This document shows, piece after piece, positions 35,633 to 45,284 of a stretch of 64,000 bases of DNA; position 1 is the first letter of the stretch, and each line of letters opens with the position of its first letter. Made by a program: the position numbers and the translations under genes. Source of the stretch: an uncultured Dysgonomonas sp. (GTDB lineage Bacteria > Bacteroidota > Bacteroidia > Bacteroidales > Dysgonomonadaceae). Below the pieces are notes generated by a model that saw nothing but the letters and a program-made list of their open reading frames with translations, was not told the DNA's origin and ran no database searches. Location: NCBI RefSeq assembly GCF_934668725.1, contig NZ_CAKUOF010000001.1, forward strand, positions 1 through 64,000, read 5' to 3'.

Positions 35633-36376
35633 ATGTCGGATTCTATTGTTATTATTCCAACTTATAACGAAAAAGAGAATATCGAAAAAATGATTGAAAC
35701 GGTTTTTGCCCTTTCAAAGCTTTTTCATATTCTTATAGTTGATGATGGTTCTCCTGATGGAACGGCTGCTATTGTAAAGCGGTTGCAGGAAAAATATTCG
35801 GAATCGTTGTTTTTATTGGAGAGGAAGGGAAAGCAAGGGTTGGGAACAGCCTATATTGCAGGTTTTAAATGGGCTTTGGCTCGTGATTATCAGTATGTGT
35901 TTGAAATGGATGCTGATTTTTCTCATGACCCTCATGACCTGATACACCTTTATGATGCATGTGCAACAGGAGGGGCAGATATGGCAATAGGTTCACGCTA
36001 CTCAACAGGCGTAAATGTTGTTAATTGGCCTATGGGTCGTGTTATTATGTCGTTTTATGCTTCTAAGTATGTTAAGCTAGTCACCGGAATGAATATACAT
36101 GATGCTACAGCAGGTTTTGTTTGTTATAGACGAAATGTACTTGAGGTTATTGATTTGGATAAGATCCGATTTAAAGGGTATGCATTCCAGATCGAAATGA
36201 AGTATACTGCTTATACTTTAGGCTTTAAACTGAAAGAAGTCTCTATCATTTTTGTAAATAGGGTTTTAGGCGAATCTAAGATGAATGCAGGAATTTTTGG
36301 TGAAGCTTTTTATGGTGTAATAAGACTTCGAATCAATAAAATGATGGGGAGGATTAAAGGTAAGAAGAATGCTTAA
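35633..36376 (+). CDS. Polyprenol-phosphate mannosyltransferase (DPM1-like)
   Basis: 247 residues from the ATG at 35633; a GTG three bases earlier is in the same frame but less likely. A GT2 enzyme with the dolichol/polyprenol-phosphate mannose synthase signatures SIVIIPTYNEKENIEKMI, LIVDDGSPDGTA, FEMDADFSHDP (metal-binding DAD) and GSRYSTGVNVVNWP. It has no C-terminal membrane helices, which suits the catalytic-subunit type. It would charge a polyprenol carrier with mannose or another hexose for glycan assembly. It faces the frameshifted gene at 36388-37367 on the other strand. Confidence 0.9.
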   Translation: MSDSIVIIPTYNEKENIEKMIETVFALSKLFHILIVDDGSPDGTAAIVKRLQEKYSESLFLLERKGKQGLGTAYIAGFKWALARDYQYVFEMDADFSHDPHDLIHLYDACATGGADMAIGSRYSTGVNVVNWPMGRVIMSFYASKYVKLVTGMNIHDATAGFVCYRRNVLEVIDLDKIRFKGYAFQIEMKYTAYTLGFKLKEVSIIFVNRVLGESKMNAGIFGEAFYGVIRLRINKMMGRIKGKKNA

Positions 36377-36387
36377 GTTCTTTACAT

Positions 36388-37367
36388 TTATTTACTTGGA
36401 GTTAACAACAAAGTAAGGTCGTTTATAAACAAAGCGACTTTTTTTGTGTCTTTTATGCTGGCTAATTGTATTTGATATGGCTTTTTATCTCTATTAGTTT
36501 TTATTATAATATTTGTGGTTGAATACGCTCCATTGTGAAATAACTTCTGAGGAATAATTTCTGTAATTTCAGAAAAGTGACATTTGGACTTAAAAAGCCC
36601 ATAGGATGAACTTTCAATATTTTGATTATAAGTATCTATTTTTACTTGGCTTCCATAGCTAATAAAGCAAATAACAGATATTGCCAGAAATGTAAAGTGG
36701 TAATATGAGTCTAGGTTCTGGTATACAGTTAAATAAACAAAAAGTAGTAATGGAAGTATAGTGAAAATTATCGCTACAATACTTTTTTCTTTGTAGATAT
36801 AACAGTCACGATTAGTTTCATTGAAAAAATGGATTTTCTGCTCTATAGTTTTATTCGGGATAGTATTAAATGGATTGTCTGACAATAGTTCTTCTACTTT
36901 AATTATAGCATTATCATATATTTCGTTCAATTTTTTTGAATTTTTTCTTAGAGTAGGGGTAAGTCTTATACCTAATCCATATATATCGTCGTGGAAAATA
37001 AGTTCGTATATATATGTTGTCACATACATCGAACCACTGTCTGACAACTGAACTTTATTGACATTTTCTAATAATGCTATTTTTCTATTCCCGAATAAAT
37101 TCCTTCTTATAACCGACCTCCCTTTTATGTCAATTATTATTTGTGTTTCCTTACTTAGATAAATAAATAGAATCAATATAATCAAGGAATCAGAATGGCT
37201 AAACTTATATGAATGATTCCGAGATTCAGACCTTGTTCGTTCATTGAAAAATATACGGGTATGATAATCATGCATAAGCATACAGATAATATAATTCCTA
37301 AAGCTAAAAAATCTTGACGTCTGGGGTAAAATATAATTTTATCTTCTTTAATTTCGTATAGTTTCAT
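36388..37367 (-). pseudogene. Frameshifted membrane protein, duplicated TM-hairpin plus PH-like unit
   Basis: Two overlapping minus-strand frames together form one gene. The first (37182-37367) starts MKLYEIKEDKIIFYPRR, runs into a membrane helix and stops at IP-stop; the second frame continues with LIILILFIYLSKETQIII and runs to 36388. Adding one base near 37185-37190 would join them into about 326 residues. The joined product has two repeats of the same plan: a hydrophobic hairpin (about 20-70; 200-245), then a beta-rich segment (IDIKGRSVIRRNLFGNRKIA; IDTYNQNIESSSYGLFKS) with a closing helix, like bacterial PH (bPH2/YdbT-type) proteins. That family call is inference. There is no slippery heptamer at the junction, so a mutation or assembly error is likelier than programmed frameshifting. 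Confidence 0.6.
36415..36445 (+). terminator. Possible terminator of the mannosyltransferase gene
   Basis: A bulged stem (AAGGTCGTTT / AAAGCGACTT) followed by a T7 run, 39 bp past the stop. It lies inside the 3' end of the opposite-strand gene. The stem is imperfect, so this is tentative. Confidence 0.35.
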
Positions 37368-37480
37368 GAGATATGTATTCTTGAAAAATTAAGTGCGAAT
37401 ATGCTTCTTCTAAAATGATTTGCAAATATATACTAAAGTTTATCGTAGAACTAATAAAAAAGTCTACGACTTTAATCATT

Positions 37481-37498
37481 TATTTTTGTTTATTTTTG
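37481..37498 (+). promoter_or_regulatory. Tandem -7-like boxes upstream of trmD
   Basis: TATTTTTG occurs at 37481-37488 and again at 37491-37498 (10-bp direct repeat TATTTTTGTT/TATTTTTGTC), 33-50 bp before the ATG. Both match TAnnTTTG. Confidence 0.35.
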
Positions 37499-37530
37499 TC
37501 TGCTGAATCAGACCTATTATAATTTAAAGA

Positions 37531-38211
37531 ATGAGAATAGACATTATAAGCGTACTTCCCCAAATGCTCGAAGGAACAATTAATTGCTCGATCCTTAAAC
37601 GCGCACAAGATAAAAATCTTGTTGAAATTCAACTTCATAATTTACGTGATTATTCCACTGATAAACATCATCGGGTAGACGATTATCCTTTTGGAGGAGA
37701 GGCAGGTATGGTTATGCAGATTGAACCGATTGACAATATTATATCTCAATTGAAAAGCCAGAGAGCTTATGATGAAGTAATATTCACATCGCCCGACGGA
37801 GAACGATTCGATCAGAAAATGGCAAACAGAATGTCCTCATTCGAAAATATAATTATTCTTTGTGGTCATTATAAAGGTATTGATTATCGAATCAGAGAAC
37901 ATCTGATAACTAAAGAAATCTCGATTGGTGATTATGTACTTACCGGAGGAGAATTGGCGGCAGCTATAATTACAGATGCTGTAGTTCGCTTAATTCCCGG
38001 TGCAATTGGAGATGAGCAGTCGGCTTTATCCGATTCGTTTCAAGATAATCTGTTAGCACCTCCCGTATATACCCGTCCCGCAGAATATAAAGGATGGAAG
38101 GTTCCGGAAATATTACTATCCGGACATGAAGCAAAGATTGATGAGTGGAAATTGCAACAAGCCATATCTAGAACCAAACAGCTTAGACCCGACTTGTTAG
38201 AGGATAAGTAA
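37531..38211 (+). CDS. trmD: tRNA (guanine37-N1)-methyltransferase
   Basis: A 226-residue SPOUT enzyme that methylates G37 of tRNAs reading CNN codons and so prevents +1 frameshifts. The knot region is complete: [51 protein letters not shown] and [19 protein letters not shown]. The C-terminal helical domain ([11 protein letters not shown]) binds the tRNA. In many bacteria trmD sits in the rpsP-rimM-trmD-rplS operon; here it stands alone. Confidence 0.97.
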   Translation: MRIDIISVLPQMLEGTINCSILKRAQDKNLVEIQLHNLRDYSTDKHHRVDDYPFGGEAGMVMQIEPIDNIISQLKSQRAYDEVIFTSPDGERFDQKMANRMSSFENIIILCGHYKGIDYRIREHLITKEISIGDYVLTGGELAAAIITDAVVRLIPGAIGDEQSALSDSFQDNLLAPPVYTRPAEYKGWKVPEILLSGHEAKIDEWKLQQAISRTKQLRPDLLEDK

Positions 38212-38272
38212 TGAATTAGTAAATAATTAAAACTTATTCATATTCAAGCTAAATTATAAAAATTTCGAAACT

Positions 38273-40723
38273 TTAGAAAGGGTAACCAACTGCAATGTGC
38301 CAGGCTGTATTTTCTCTAAATCTGAATGGTTTTAATATAGACCACTTGGATTGATAGCCATCTACCACTTGATATCCGCTTTCATCGGTTCTATAAACAG
38401 GAATATCTGCCGGATTGTATACTTTCCATCCACAATCAAGCCGAATGATAACAAATTCAAGATCCAGCCTTATACCTAATCCCCATGCATATGCAATTTG
38501 TTTGTAGAAACTGTCGAATTTAAACTCTCCCTTATCTTGGCGTTCGCTACCTCTGATAGTCCATATATTACCGGCATCGACAAATGTAGCCAGTTCGAGT
38601 TTCCAGAATACTTTGCTACGGTATTCTATATTAGCGTCAAATCTTAAGTCACCAGACTGGTCATTAAAATTGGCATCTGCTCTGTAAAAAGCTCCCGGGC
38701 CTAATTCGCGGGCAGCCCATCCTCTGACACTATTGGCTCCTCCCGAAAAGAAACGTTTTTCGAAAGGGACTTGTTTATTATTGCCATATGCATAGGCTAT
38801 ACCACCACCTAACCGCCAAGCTAAAGCGTTTTTATCATCTATGCGTATCGATTTGCTGTAATCTATATTTCCTCGTACGTATTGGGCAAAAAAAGTATCA
38901 AAGATTTTTCTTGATCCGGTTTCGGGATCTCTTTCTATTTTAGCTAATGCAGCAGCCAATGCAAGTGCATTACCTGCAGTTTCAACAGATGCTCTTAATG
39001 AATAGGTAGACCTGTTGTTTTTTCTATTAGAACCGATAAGTCCGGGAGCTATAGCATTTGTTTTGTAATAGGTATAGCCTGTACTAACTATAAATTGATC
39101 GGTAAAACTATATAATTTAGCATTGGGTGACAGAGTACTTTCGAATCTGGGATCCAAACGGGGTATGTGTGCATAACTGATTTCTATAAGATCAAGCGTA
39201 TGCCTTACCGTGTTATTGGTACGGTTTTCCCAAATATATTTTACTCCTGTAGAAAAAACTGTTCGTGTAAAATAATTGGGGCGGCGTTGATAGGTATAAC
39301 TTGATACGACTTGAGTTGAAGCACGTAATCTTCGCCTTAGATCGTGGCTGAGAAAAGGAAATAAAAATCTGGGGAAAGTAAGAGATGTTTCTCCTCCTAT
39401 TTCGAAGTAGTTGTCTCTAAAACTCGAAAAATTGGGTGTAACGGCTTCATAAGAACCTCGAAGTTTGGCATTAAACAACTCTGATCCTTTGAATGCATTC
39501 CGGTGTACATATCCTAAACTCGCACCTACGCCAAAGAAGCCGGCGGAGTTTGTTCCTTCTACTTCGGCAGATATACCTTGTCTTTTGTCCGGTACTGCTG
39601 TAATTATACATTTGAGTTTTGTAGAGTCTCCTTCAAGATATTCTTCGTATTTTATATTGATATTCTTTAAGATGTGTAATTGAGCCAATGCATTGTATGT
39701 TGCAGAAACCTGATTCTCGTTATAAAGAGATTGGGGTTGTATGTAGCAATTTTCTAAAATAACAAAGGGTTTAATATAACGGCCTCTTGTTCCATAAAAT
39801 ATGCTATAGTAGCCTCTTGTTACAGTATCCGTAGCTTGATAGTGGTTGATATCTCCATCGGTAATAGGGTCATAATCTACATAGATGTCTATCTTATCTA
39901 CATAATATTGGCGATGAGGTATTTCTGTTACATCATTGTTACCTATACGTTGTGTGAAAGGATAAATTATTAGCTCTAAATCAACTTTGTTTTTTTTATC
40001 TATCGTATCAGCAACGAAACCTATGTATTCTTTATTAAATGCCATGTAGCCGTTTCGTCGCAATATGGAAGTAATGCGATCGCGTTCTTCATCTAATAAA
40101 TCAAGATCAAATCGATCTCCCTCTTTCAAAAGATTTCCTCTGCTAAGGTATTGATCAAGGCTTATACGGGTAGAATCTGATGTATTAGCCCTTCTTCTAC
40201 GCAAAGGAAATGATTTATCGATAATGTTAGCATCAAATACAGTATCACTTATGTTTATTTTGTAACTTTCAATATTTGAAGCTGTACCGGATTTTACATC
40301 ATATATAACTTTTGCTCTTTTATCTTTTTCTATAACCTTAGGTTCGACTTGGGCGTGTAGATAACCCTTGTTATTCATTATCCTTTCCAGAGTAACAACT
40401 GTAGGTTCTACTTGTGTGCTGTCATATAAAACAGGAGGCTCTCCTCCTCTTTTAAGTGCTCTGTTGTACCATTTGGTAGAATCTTTCCCTGATAAATTAT
40501 ACATAAATAAGGGAAGCTTAAATATTTCGAATGTTTTAAAATTTGCTTTTTGTTTCACGTAGGGCTCCAAGTCAAAGTACGAAACATCTTTAGCGTCCAC
40601 TTTTACGGTAGCTACATCAAGCAGAAATTCATTGTCAGGCACATATTTGGTCGAGCTACAAGAATAGCCTAGGAGTAATAGTAAACTGATTAAGATAATT
40701 ATATTCTGAGGTCTGGATTTCAT
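38273..40723 (-). CDS. tamL: TamL: lipidated BamA/TamA-family outer-membrane protein
   Basis: The start is at the ATG at 40723 (816 residues); the 10 extra codons of the open frame precede a perfect lipoprotein signal (LLLLLGYSC, Cys22). POTRA-like domains (about 30-330) are followed by an Omp85 barrel with the RFFSGGANSVRGWAARELGP motif (the conserved RG(W/F) turn that packs into the barrel), and the chain ends in an aromatic residue (AVGYPF). Bacteroidota use this lipidated TamA variant with TamB to move lipids or assemble outer-membrane proteins. No tamB is visible in the window. It diverges from the SpoU gene. Confidence 0.9.
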   Translation of the reverse strand: MKSRPQNIIILISLLLLLGYSCSSTKYVPDNEFLLDVATVKVDAKDVSYFDLEPYVKQKANFKTFEIFKLPLFMYNLSGKDSTKWYNRALKRGGEPPVLYDSTQVEPTVVTLERIMNNKGYLHAQVEPKVIEKDKRAKVIYDVKSGTASNIESYKINISDTVFDANIIDKSFPLRRRRANTSDSTRISLDQYLSRGNLLKEGDRFDLDLLDEERDRITSILRRNGYMAFNKEYIGFVADTIDKKNKVDLELIIYPFTQRIGNNDVTEIPHRQYYVDKIDIYVDYDPITDGDINHYQATDTVTRGYYSIFYGTRGRYIKPFVILENCYIQPQSLYNENQVSATYNALAQLHILKNINIKYEEYLEGDSTKLKCIITAVPDKRQGISAEVEGTNSAGFFGVGASLGYVHRNAFKGSELFNAKLRGSYEAVTPNFSSFRDNYFEIGGETSLTFPRFLFPFLSHDLRRRLRASTQVVSSYTYQRRPNYFTRTVFSTGVKYIWENRTNNTVRHTLDLIEISYAHIPRLDPRFESTLSPNAKLYSFTDQFIVSTGYTYYKTNAIAPGLIGSNRKNNRSTYSLRASVETAGNALALAAALAKIERDPETGSRKIFDTFFAQYVRGNIDYSKSIRIDDKNALAWRLGGGIAYAYGNNKQVPFEKRFFSGGANSVRGWAARELGPGAFYRADANFNDQSGDLRFDANIEYRSKVFWKLELATFVDAGNIWTIRGSERQDKGEFKFDSFYKQIAYAWGLGIRLDLEFVIIRLDCGWKVYNPADIPVYRTDESGYQVVDGYQSKWSILKPFRFRENTAWHIAVGYPF

Positions 40724-40861
40724 GTATGAAATATATAAGTAACATTGCCACATTTTATAATCCGTTATTCTTTCGTCAAGTTATAAATAAGTGACATGAC
40801 GTTAAGAGATGATCGGTTATTTAAAAAACAACAAATTTAGGATATAATTATATCTTTTTTG

Positions 40862-40869
40862 TAGATTTG
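40862..40869 (+). promoter_or_regulatory. -7 box of the SpoU gene
   Basis: TAGATTTG matches TAnnTTTG 42 bp before the ATG at 40912. A weak TTTA lies 22 bp upstream. Confidence 0.4.
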
Positions 40870-40911
40870 TCTAACAAAGAATTATTAAATAATGTTGGTT
40901 ATCGCAGTTAA

Positions 40912-41682
40912 ATGAATTTAAGTAAGAATAAAATAAAATACATACAATCCTTAAAGGATAAAAAAAGCCGTGATGAACACGGGGCTTTTGTGGTAGAGGG
41001 AGACAAAATGGTATCCGAATTAATCGGCATTGTAAAGTGCCAATTACTGGTGGCTACTCCTGATTTTATTCGTGCAAATAAAATTCAAGATAATGATATC
41101 GAAGAAGTTATAGAAGTTTCTAAATCGGAGTTATCTAAAGCCAGCTTTCTTAAAAATCCTCAACAAGCTTTAGGCGTTTTTTACCAACCTCATTATACTT
41201 TAAACACAAACGAACTAAAGAAACAGCTTATTTTAGCATTGGATTGTATACAGGATCCCGGAAATTTAGGCACAATAATCAGGTTGGCCGATTGGTATGG
41301 TGTTGAGAATATAATTTGTTCTATGGATACTGTCGATGTCTATAACCCAAAAGTCGTACAAGCTACTATGGGAGCTTTGGCAAGAGTGAAAGTACATTAT
41401 GTCGATTTATATGAATATCTGAAACACTTACAAGGCGTATTACCTATTTATGGTACTTTTCTGGATGGTAAGAACATGTATCAGCAGGAGTTGTCTGAGA
41501 CAGGCATTATTGTCATGGGAAACGAAGGGAATGGTATCGGCTATCAAATTGAAACTCTTATAACAAACAAACTTTTTATTCCTAATTATCCTCAAGAAAG
41601 GGCAACATCCGAATCTCTGAATGTTGCAATTGCCACTGCTATTATTTGTACTGAATTTAGACGCCGTTTGCAAAAACAATAA
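40912..41682 (+). CDS. SpoU/TrmH-family RNA 2'-O-methyltransferase
   Basis: 256 residues. The N-terminal substrate-binding domain (HGAFVVEGDKMVSEL) is followed by a SPOUT knot with the three family motifs: DPGNLGTIIRLADWYG, IIVMGNEGNGIG and IPNYPQERATSESLNVAIAT. These enzymes methylate ribose in rRNA or tRNA using S-adenosylmethionine. The exact target is not readable from the sequence. The gene stands alone, divergent from tamL. Confidence 0.92.
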   Translation: MNLSKNKIKYIQSLKDKKSRDEHGAFVVEGDKMVSELIGIVKCQLLVATPDFIRANKIQDNDIEEVIEVSKSELSKASFLKNPQQALGVFYQPHYTLNTNELKKQLILALDCIQDPGNLGTIIRLADWYGVENIICSMDTVDVYNPKVVQATMGALARVKVHYVDLYEYLKHLQGVLPIYGTFLDGKNMYQQELSETGIIVMGNEGNGIGYQIETLITNKLFIPNYPQERATSESLNVAIATAIICTEFRRRLQKQ

Positions 41683-41786
41683 AGGTATATTGGGTGTTAT
41701 AAAAAGGTAGAGTAACTAAATGATGCTCAGATTAACTTAGGCTGAAAATTTTTCGGTCTTACTTTAGGTTGTCTCCATTTTGATAA

Positions 41787-41842
41787 AATGTTATAAAACA
41801 TTCGGGATTTTAAGGTTTGAACAAAGAAAATTCTTAAATTTA
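41787..41842 (+). promoter_or_regulatory. Candidate control region of the glycogen cluster
   Basis: A perfect dyad AATGTT-ATAA-AACATT (41787-41802), then TTTG (41816-41819) and TAAATTTA (41835-41842), close to -33/-7 elements though the 15-bp spacing is short. It lies 55-110 bp before the first glycogen gene. Confidence 0.3.
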
Positions 41843-41896
41843 GGATGTATTTATTTTATTATGTCGCTTTACTAAAACAAAACACTATTATATACT

Positions 41897-43858
41897 ATGA
41901 GCTATCTGACTTTTAATAAAGATGAATTAGTTAATCTACAATATTCATTGCATCGTGAGATTTTAAGTACCAATAGAGCCGGTGCATATATGAGCACAAC
42001 TATTGTTGGTTGTAACACCCGTAAGTATCATGGCTTATTGGTTTGTCCCATTGAAGAATTTAATGGTGAAAGTTATGTCCTACTTTCTTCTTTGGATGAA
42101 ACGATTATTCAGCACGATCAGTCATTCAATTTGGGTATACATCAATATCCGGGAGGTGTGTATAGTCCACGAGGTCATAAGTATATTGTTGATTTTGAGT
42201 TCGAACCAACTCCAACCCTGGTTTACAGGGTTGGTGGTGTTATGCTTAAGAAAGAGTTTTTAATGGAGCATAATGCAGATCGTATACTTTTAAGGTATAC
42301 ATTGTTGGAAGCTCATTCCGATACTACACTGCGCTTGAGACCTTTTCTTGCTTTTAGAAACAGGCATCAGCTAAGTAAAGCTAATTTATTTGTTAATACA
42401 GATACAGACAGAATCGAAAATGGTATAGCATCGAAGTTGTATACCGGATTTCCGACTCTTAACATGCAGTTAAGCAAAAAAAATGAATTTATAGATAATC
42501 CGGATTGGTACTATAATATAGAATATTCGCAAGAAAGAGAACGAGGTTATGATTTTCAGGAAGATTTGTTTACTCCCGGATATCTGGAAATGCCTATAAA
42601 AAAAGGTGAAAGCATCATTTTTTCTGCATCATTAAAAGAAGAAAAAGTAAAAAACTTAGCAGATGCTTTTGATAAAGGGCTTGCTTCCCGTCAGCCCAAA
42701 GACAGTTTTGTTAACTGTTTGAAAAATTCGGCTACACAGTTTATTGTTCAGCAAGGTAATGATACCGAAGTTATAGCCGGTTATCCATGGTTTGGTCGTT
42801 GGGGGCGTGATACGTTTATTGCCTTGCCGGGGCTTACATTAGCTGCTAACTACGATTTAGAAAGTTGTAAAAGTGTATTGGATACCATGTCGGGGGAAAT
42901 TAATAATGGATTATTTCCTAATATCGGAAAAAGTGATAATGCCGCCTACAATTCGGTCGATGCACCTATGTGGTATTTCTGGGCTATACAAAAATACACA
43001 GAGGCTGTAGACGATAAGAAGGCGGTTTGGGCTTCTTATGGTGAAAGAATGAAGGCTGTTTTGTATGCTTTTAGGTCTGGTGTTAATGATCATATTATGA
43101 TGCATGACAACGGCCTTATTTGGGCAGGACAAGAAGGTAAGGCTTTGACTTGGATGGATGCTGTTATTGCCGAAGGTCCTGTAACTCCCCGCAGAGGATA
43201 TGCAGTAGAAATAAATGCTCTTTGGTATAATGCAATACAATTTACAATAGAACTAGCCGAAGCCAATGGTGATAAAGCTTTTGTTTCGGAATGGAAAGAT
43301 TTGGCAGAACGTGTAAAAGAAAGTTATGTAACAGCCTTCTGGAATGAAGAGCTTGGATATTTAGCGGATTATGTCGATGAAAATGGTCAGAATTTAGATA
43401 TACGCTCCAATCAGGTTATAGCTACATCATTACCTTATAGCCCAATTAGCGATGAAATTAAAAGTCATGTTCTGAATGTGATAAAAAGAGAGTTACTCAC
43501 TCTTAAAGGTTTGAGAACATTATCCCCGGGACATCCCGATTATAAAGGTATATACAGTGGCGATCAACGAACGCGAGATTTAGCTTATCATCAGGGTACC
43601 GTTTGGGTATGGCAATTAAGTCATTATATAGAAGCTAATTTTAAACTCTATGGAGATGCTTTTTATGGGGATGCCAAATGGATTGTAGAGCATTTTGAAG
43701 AAGATATGACAGATTACGGAATTTGCAGTATAGCTGAGGTGTATGACGGTAATCCTCCTCACCATCCGGGCGGAAGTATTTCGCAAGCCTGGAGTGTCAG
43801 TGAAGTCCTCCGTATTCTCCAAATGATAGAACAACACAAAAAACAAGACAAAAAATAA
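41897..43858 (+). CDS. Glycogen debranching enzyme (GH133 amylo-alpha-1,6-glucosidase)
   Basis: 653 residues, no signal peptide, cytoplasmic. The N-terminal domain (about 1-250: NRAGAYMSTTIVGCNTRKYH) is typical of this family. The (alpha/alpha)6 catalytic domain has the signatures PWFGRWGRDTFIALPGLTLA, WMDAVIAEGPVTPRRGYAVE (with the candidate catalytic acids) and SPGHPDYKGIYSGDQ, and near the end HHPGGSISQAWSVSE. It removes alpha-1,6 branch glucose from glycogen. First gene of the cluster, 30 bp before the GT4 gene. Confidence 0.93.
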   Translation: MSYLTFNKDELVNLQYSLHREILSTNRAGAYMSTTIVGCNTRKYHGLLVCPIEEFNGESYVLLSSLDETIIQHDQSFNLGIHQYPGGVYSPRGHKYIVDFEFEPTPTLVYRVGGVMLKKEFLMEHNADRILLRYTLLEAHSDTTLRLRPFLAFRNRHQLSKANLFVNTDTDRIENGIASKLYTGFPTLNMQLSKKNEFIDNPDWYYNIEYSQERERGYDFQEDLFTPGYLEMPIKKGESIIFSASLKEEKVKNLADAFDKGLASRQPKDSFVNCLKNSATQFIVQQGNDTEVIAGYPWFGRWGRDTFIALPGLTLAANYDLESCKSVLDTMSGEINNGLFPNIGKSDNAAYNSVDAPMWYFWAIQKYTEAVDDKKAVWASYGERMKAVLYAFRSGVNDHIMMHDNGLIWAGQEGKALTWMDAVIAEGPVTPRRGYAVEINALWYNAIQFTIELAEANGDKAFVSEWKDLAERVKESYVTAFWNEELGYLADYVDENGQNLDIRSNQVIATSLPYSPISDEIKSHVLNVIKRELLTLKGLRTLSPGHPDYKGIYSGDQRTRDLAYHQGTVWVWQLSHYIEANFKLYGDAFYGDAKWIVEHFEEDMTDYGICSIAEVYDGNPPHHPGGSISQAWSVSEVLRILQMIEQHKKQDKK

Positions 43859-43888
43859 TAAGAATTACCTAAAATGCTATGATCTAGT

Positions 43889-45169
43889 ATGAAAGTATTA
43901 ATGTTTGGTTGGGAGTTTCCTCCCCATATATCAGGAGGACTAGGTACTGCCTGTTATGGATTAACAAAAGGATTGGCACAACAAGGAGTTGAGGTCCTGT
44001 TTGTTATGCCTAAGGCTGTAGGCGATGAAGACTCCAGCATCGGGAAAATAATCAATGCTAGTGATGTAGAAATGCCTTCGACGACATCTTATACGGATGA
44101 TTTTTGGCAGAATGTAAGTTTCCTACCTGTCAGTTCAGGTCTAATACCTTATTTAGGCTTGGAAGAATATGAAAAATATGTAACCGAAACAGAAAGTGGA
44201 GGGGGACAACATTCTTTTACTCATTTGGGAGGTAAGTTCCCTTTTTCGGGAAAATATGGAACAAATTTGATGGAAGAAGTAAGAAACTATGCTTATGTTG
44301 CTTCAAAAATAGCTCGGGAAAATGAATTTGACGTGATTCATGCTCATGATTGGCTTACTTACCTGGCCGGTATTGTTGCAAAAAAGATTTCGGGAAAACC
44401 TTTAGTCGTACATGTGCATGCTACGGAGTTTGACCGAAGTGGCGAAAATGTAAATAGGGTTGTTTATGATCTGGAGCGCTTGGGGATGGAACAAGCCGAT
44501 GCCGTAATAGCAGTGAGTAATCTTACACGAAATATTGTTATAAACCGCTATGGTATTGATAAATCGCGAGTTTTTACAGTACATAATGCTGTAGACTTTT
44601 CAGGACGTAAAGAAATTCTTATCAATAAAGCCGTAAAAGAGAAGGTGATAACTTTTTTGGGGCGTATTACTTATCAGAAAGGCCCTGAATATTTTATTGA
44701 GGCTGCAAGTAAGGTTCTGAAACGCTATCCAAATGTCCGTTTTGTGATGGCAGGAAGTGGCGATATGATGAATAAAATGGTACAGCGTGTTGCCAAACTA
44801 CGTATCGGATCAAAGTTCTCATTTACAGGTTTTTTAACAGGAGATGATGTAAATCAAATGTATGCCCAAAGTGATGTTTATGTAATGCCATCTGTTTCCG
44901 AGCCTTTTGGTATATCTCCGTTGGAAGCTATGCGTACAGGAGTTCCTGTTATCATATCCAATCAATCGGGAGTAGCAGAAGTATTGGAGCATGCTATGAA
45001 AGTAAACTTCTGGGATATAGATGCCTTAGCTGATGCTATGTATGGATTACTGGCTTATCCGATCTTAACAACAACTCTGAAAGTAAAAGGAACGGAAGAA
45101 GTCAATTCTCTGAATTGGGATGATAGTGCAATTAGAGTAAAAGATGTATATGAAAAAATGTTGGATTGA
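43889..45169 (+). CDS. GT4 glycosyltransferase, glycogen-synthase-like
   Basis: A 426-residue GT-B enzyme. It opens with MFGWEFPPHISGGLGTACYG, a lysine-poor version of the starch-synthase N-terminal loop, and has VIHAHDWLTYLAG, LGRITYQKGPEYFIEA and the C-terminal nucleotide-sugar motif PSVSEPFGISPLEAMRTGVP with the paired glutamates. In Bacteroides the same gene order (GH133, this GT4, GH57) recurs, so it is taken as an alpha-glucan synthase or a maltose-1-phosphate/trehalose-type enzyme. Donor identity is not provable here. It is probably in one transcript with the debranching gene. Confidence 0.87.
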   Translation: MKVLMFGWEFPPHISGGLGTACYGLTKGLAQQGVEVLFVMPKAVGDEDSSIGKIINASDVEMPSTTSYTDDFWQNVSFLPVSSGLIPYLGLEEYEKYVTETESGGGQHSFTHLGGKFPFSGKYGTNLMEEVRNYAYVASKIARENEFDVIHAHDWLTYLAGIVAKKISGKPLVVHVHATEFDRSGENVNRVVYDLERLGMEQADAVIAVSNLTRNIVINRYGIDKSRVFTVHNAVDFSGRKEILINKAVKEKVITFLGRITYQKGPEYFIEAASKVLKRYPNVRFVMAGSGDMMNKMVQRVAKLRIGSKFSFTGFLTGDDVNQMYAQSDVYVMPSVSEPFGISPLEAMRTGVPVIISNQSGVAEVLEHAMKVNFWDIDALADAMYGLLAYPILTTTLKVKGTEEVNSLNWDDSAIRVKDVYEKMLD

Positions 45170-45284
45170 TCTCTGAATATAGCAACATTTAATGTCTTTA
45201 TTAGATTAACATTGACTCGAAACACTTGAAGCCTTTATAATAGATTTTAATAACGCAAAATATAACAGACATACATAATTAGTC

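Noticed and set aside
37182..37281. Programmed ribosomal frameshifting between the two frames of the membrane gene
   Set aside because: There is no slippery heptamer or downstream pseudoknot at the junction, so a mutation or sequence error is simpler.
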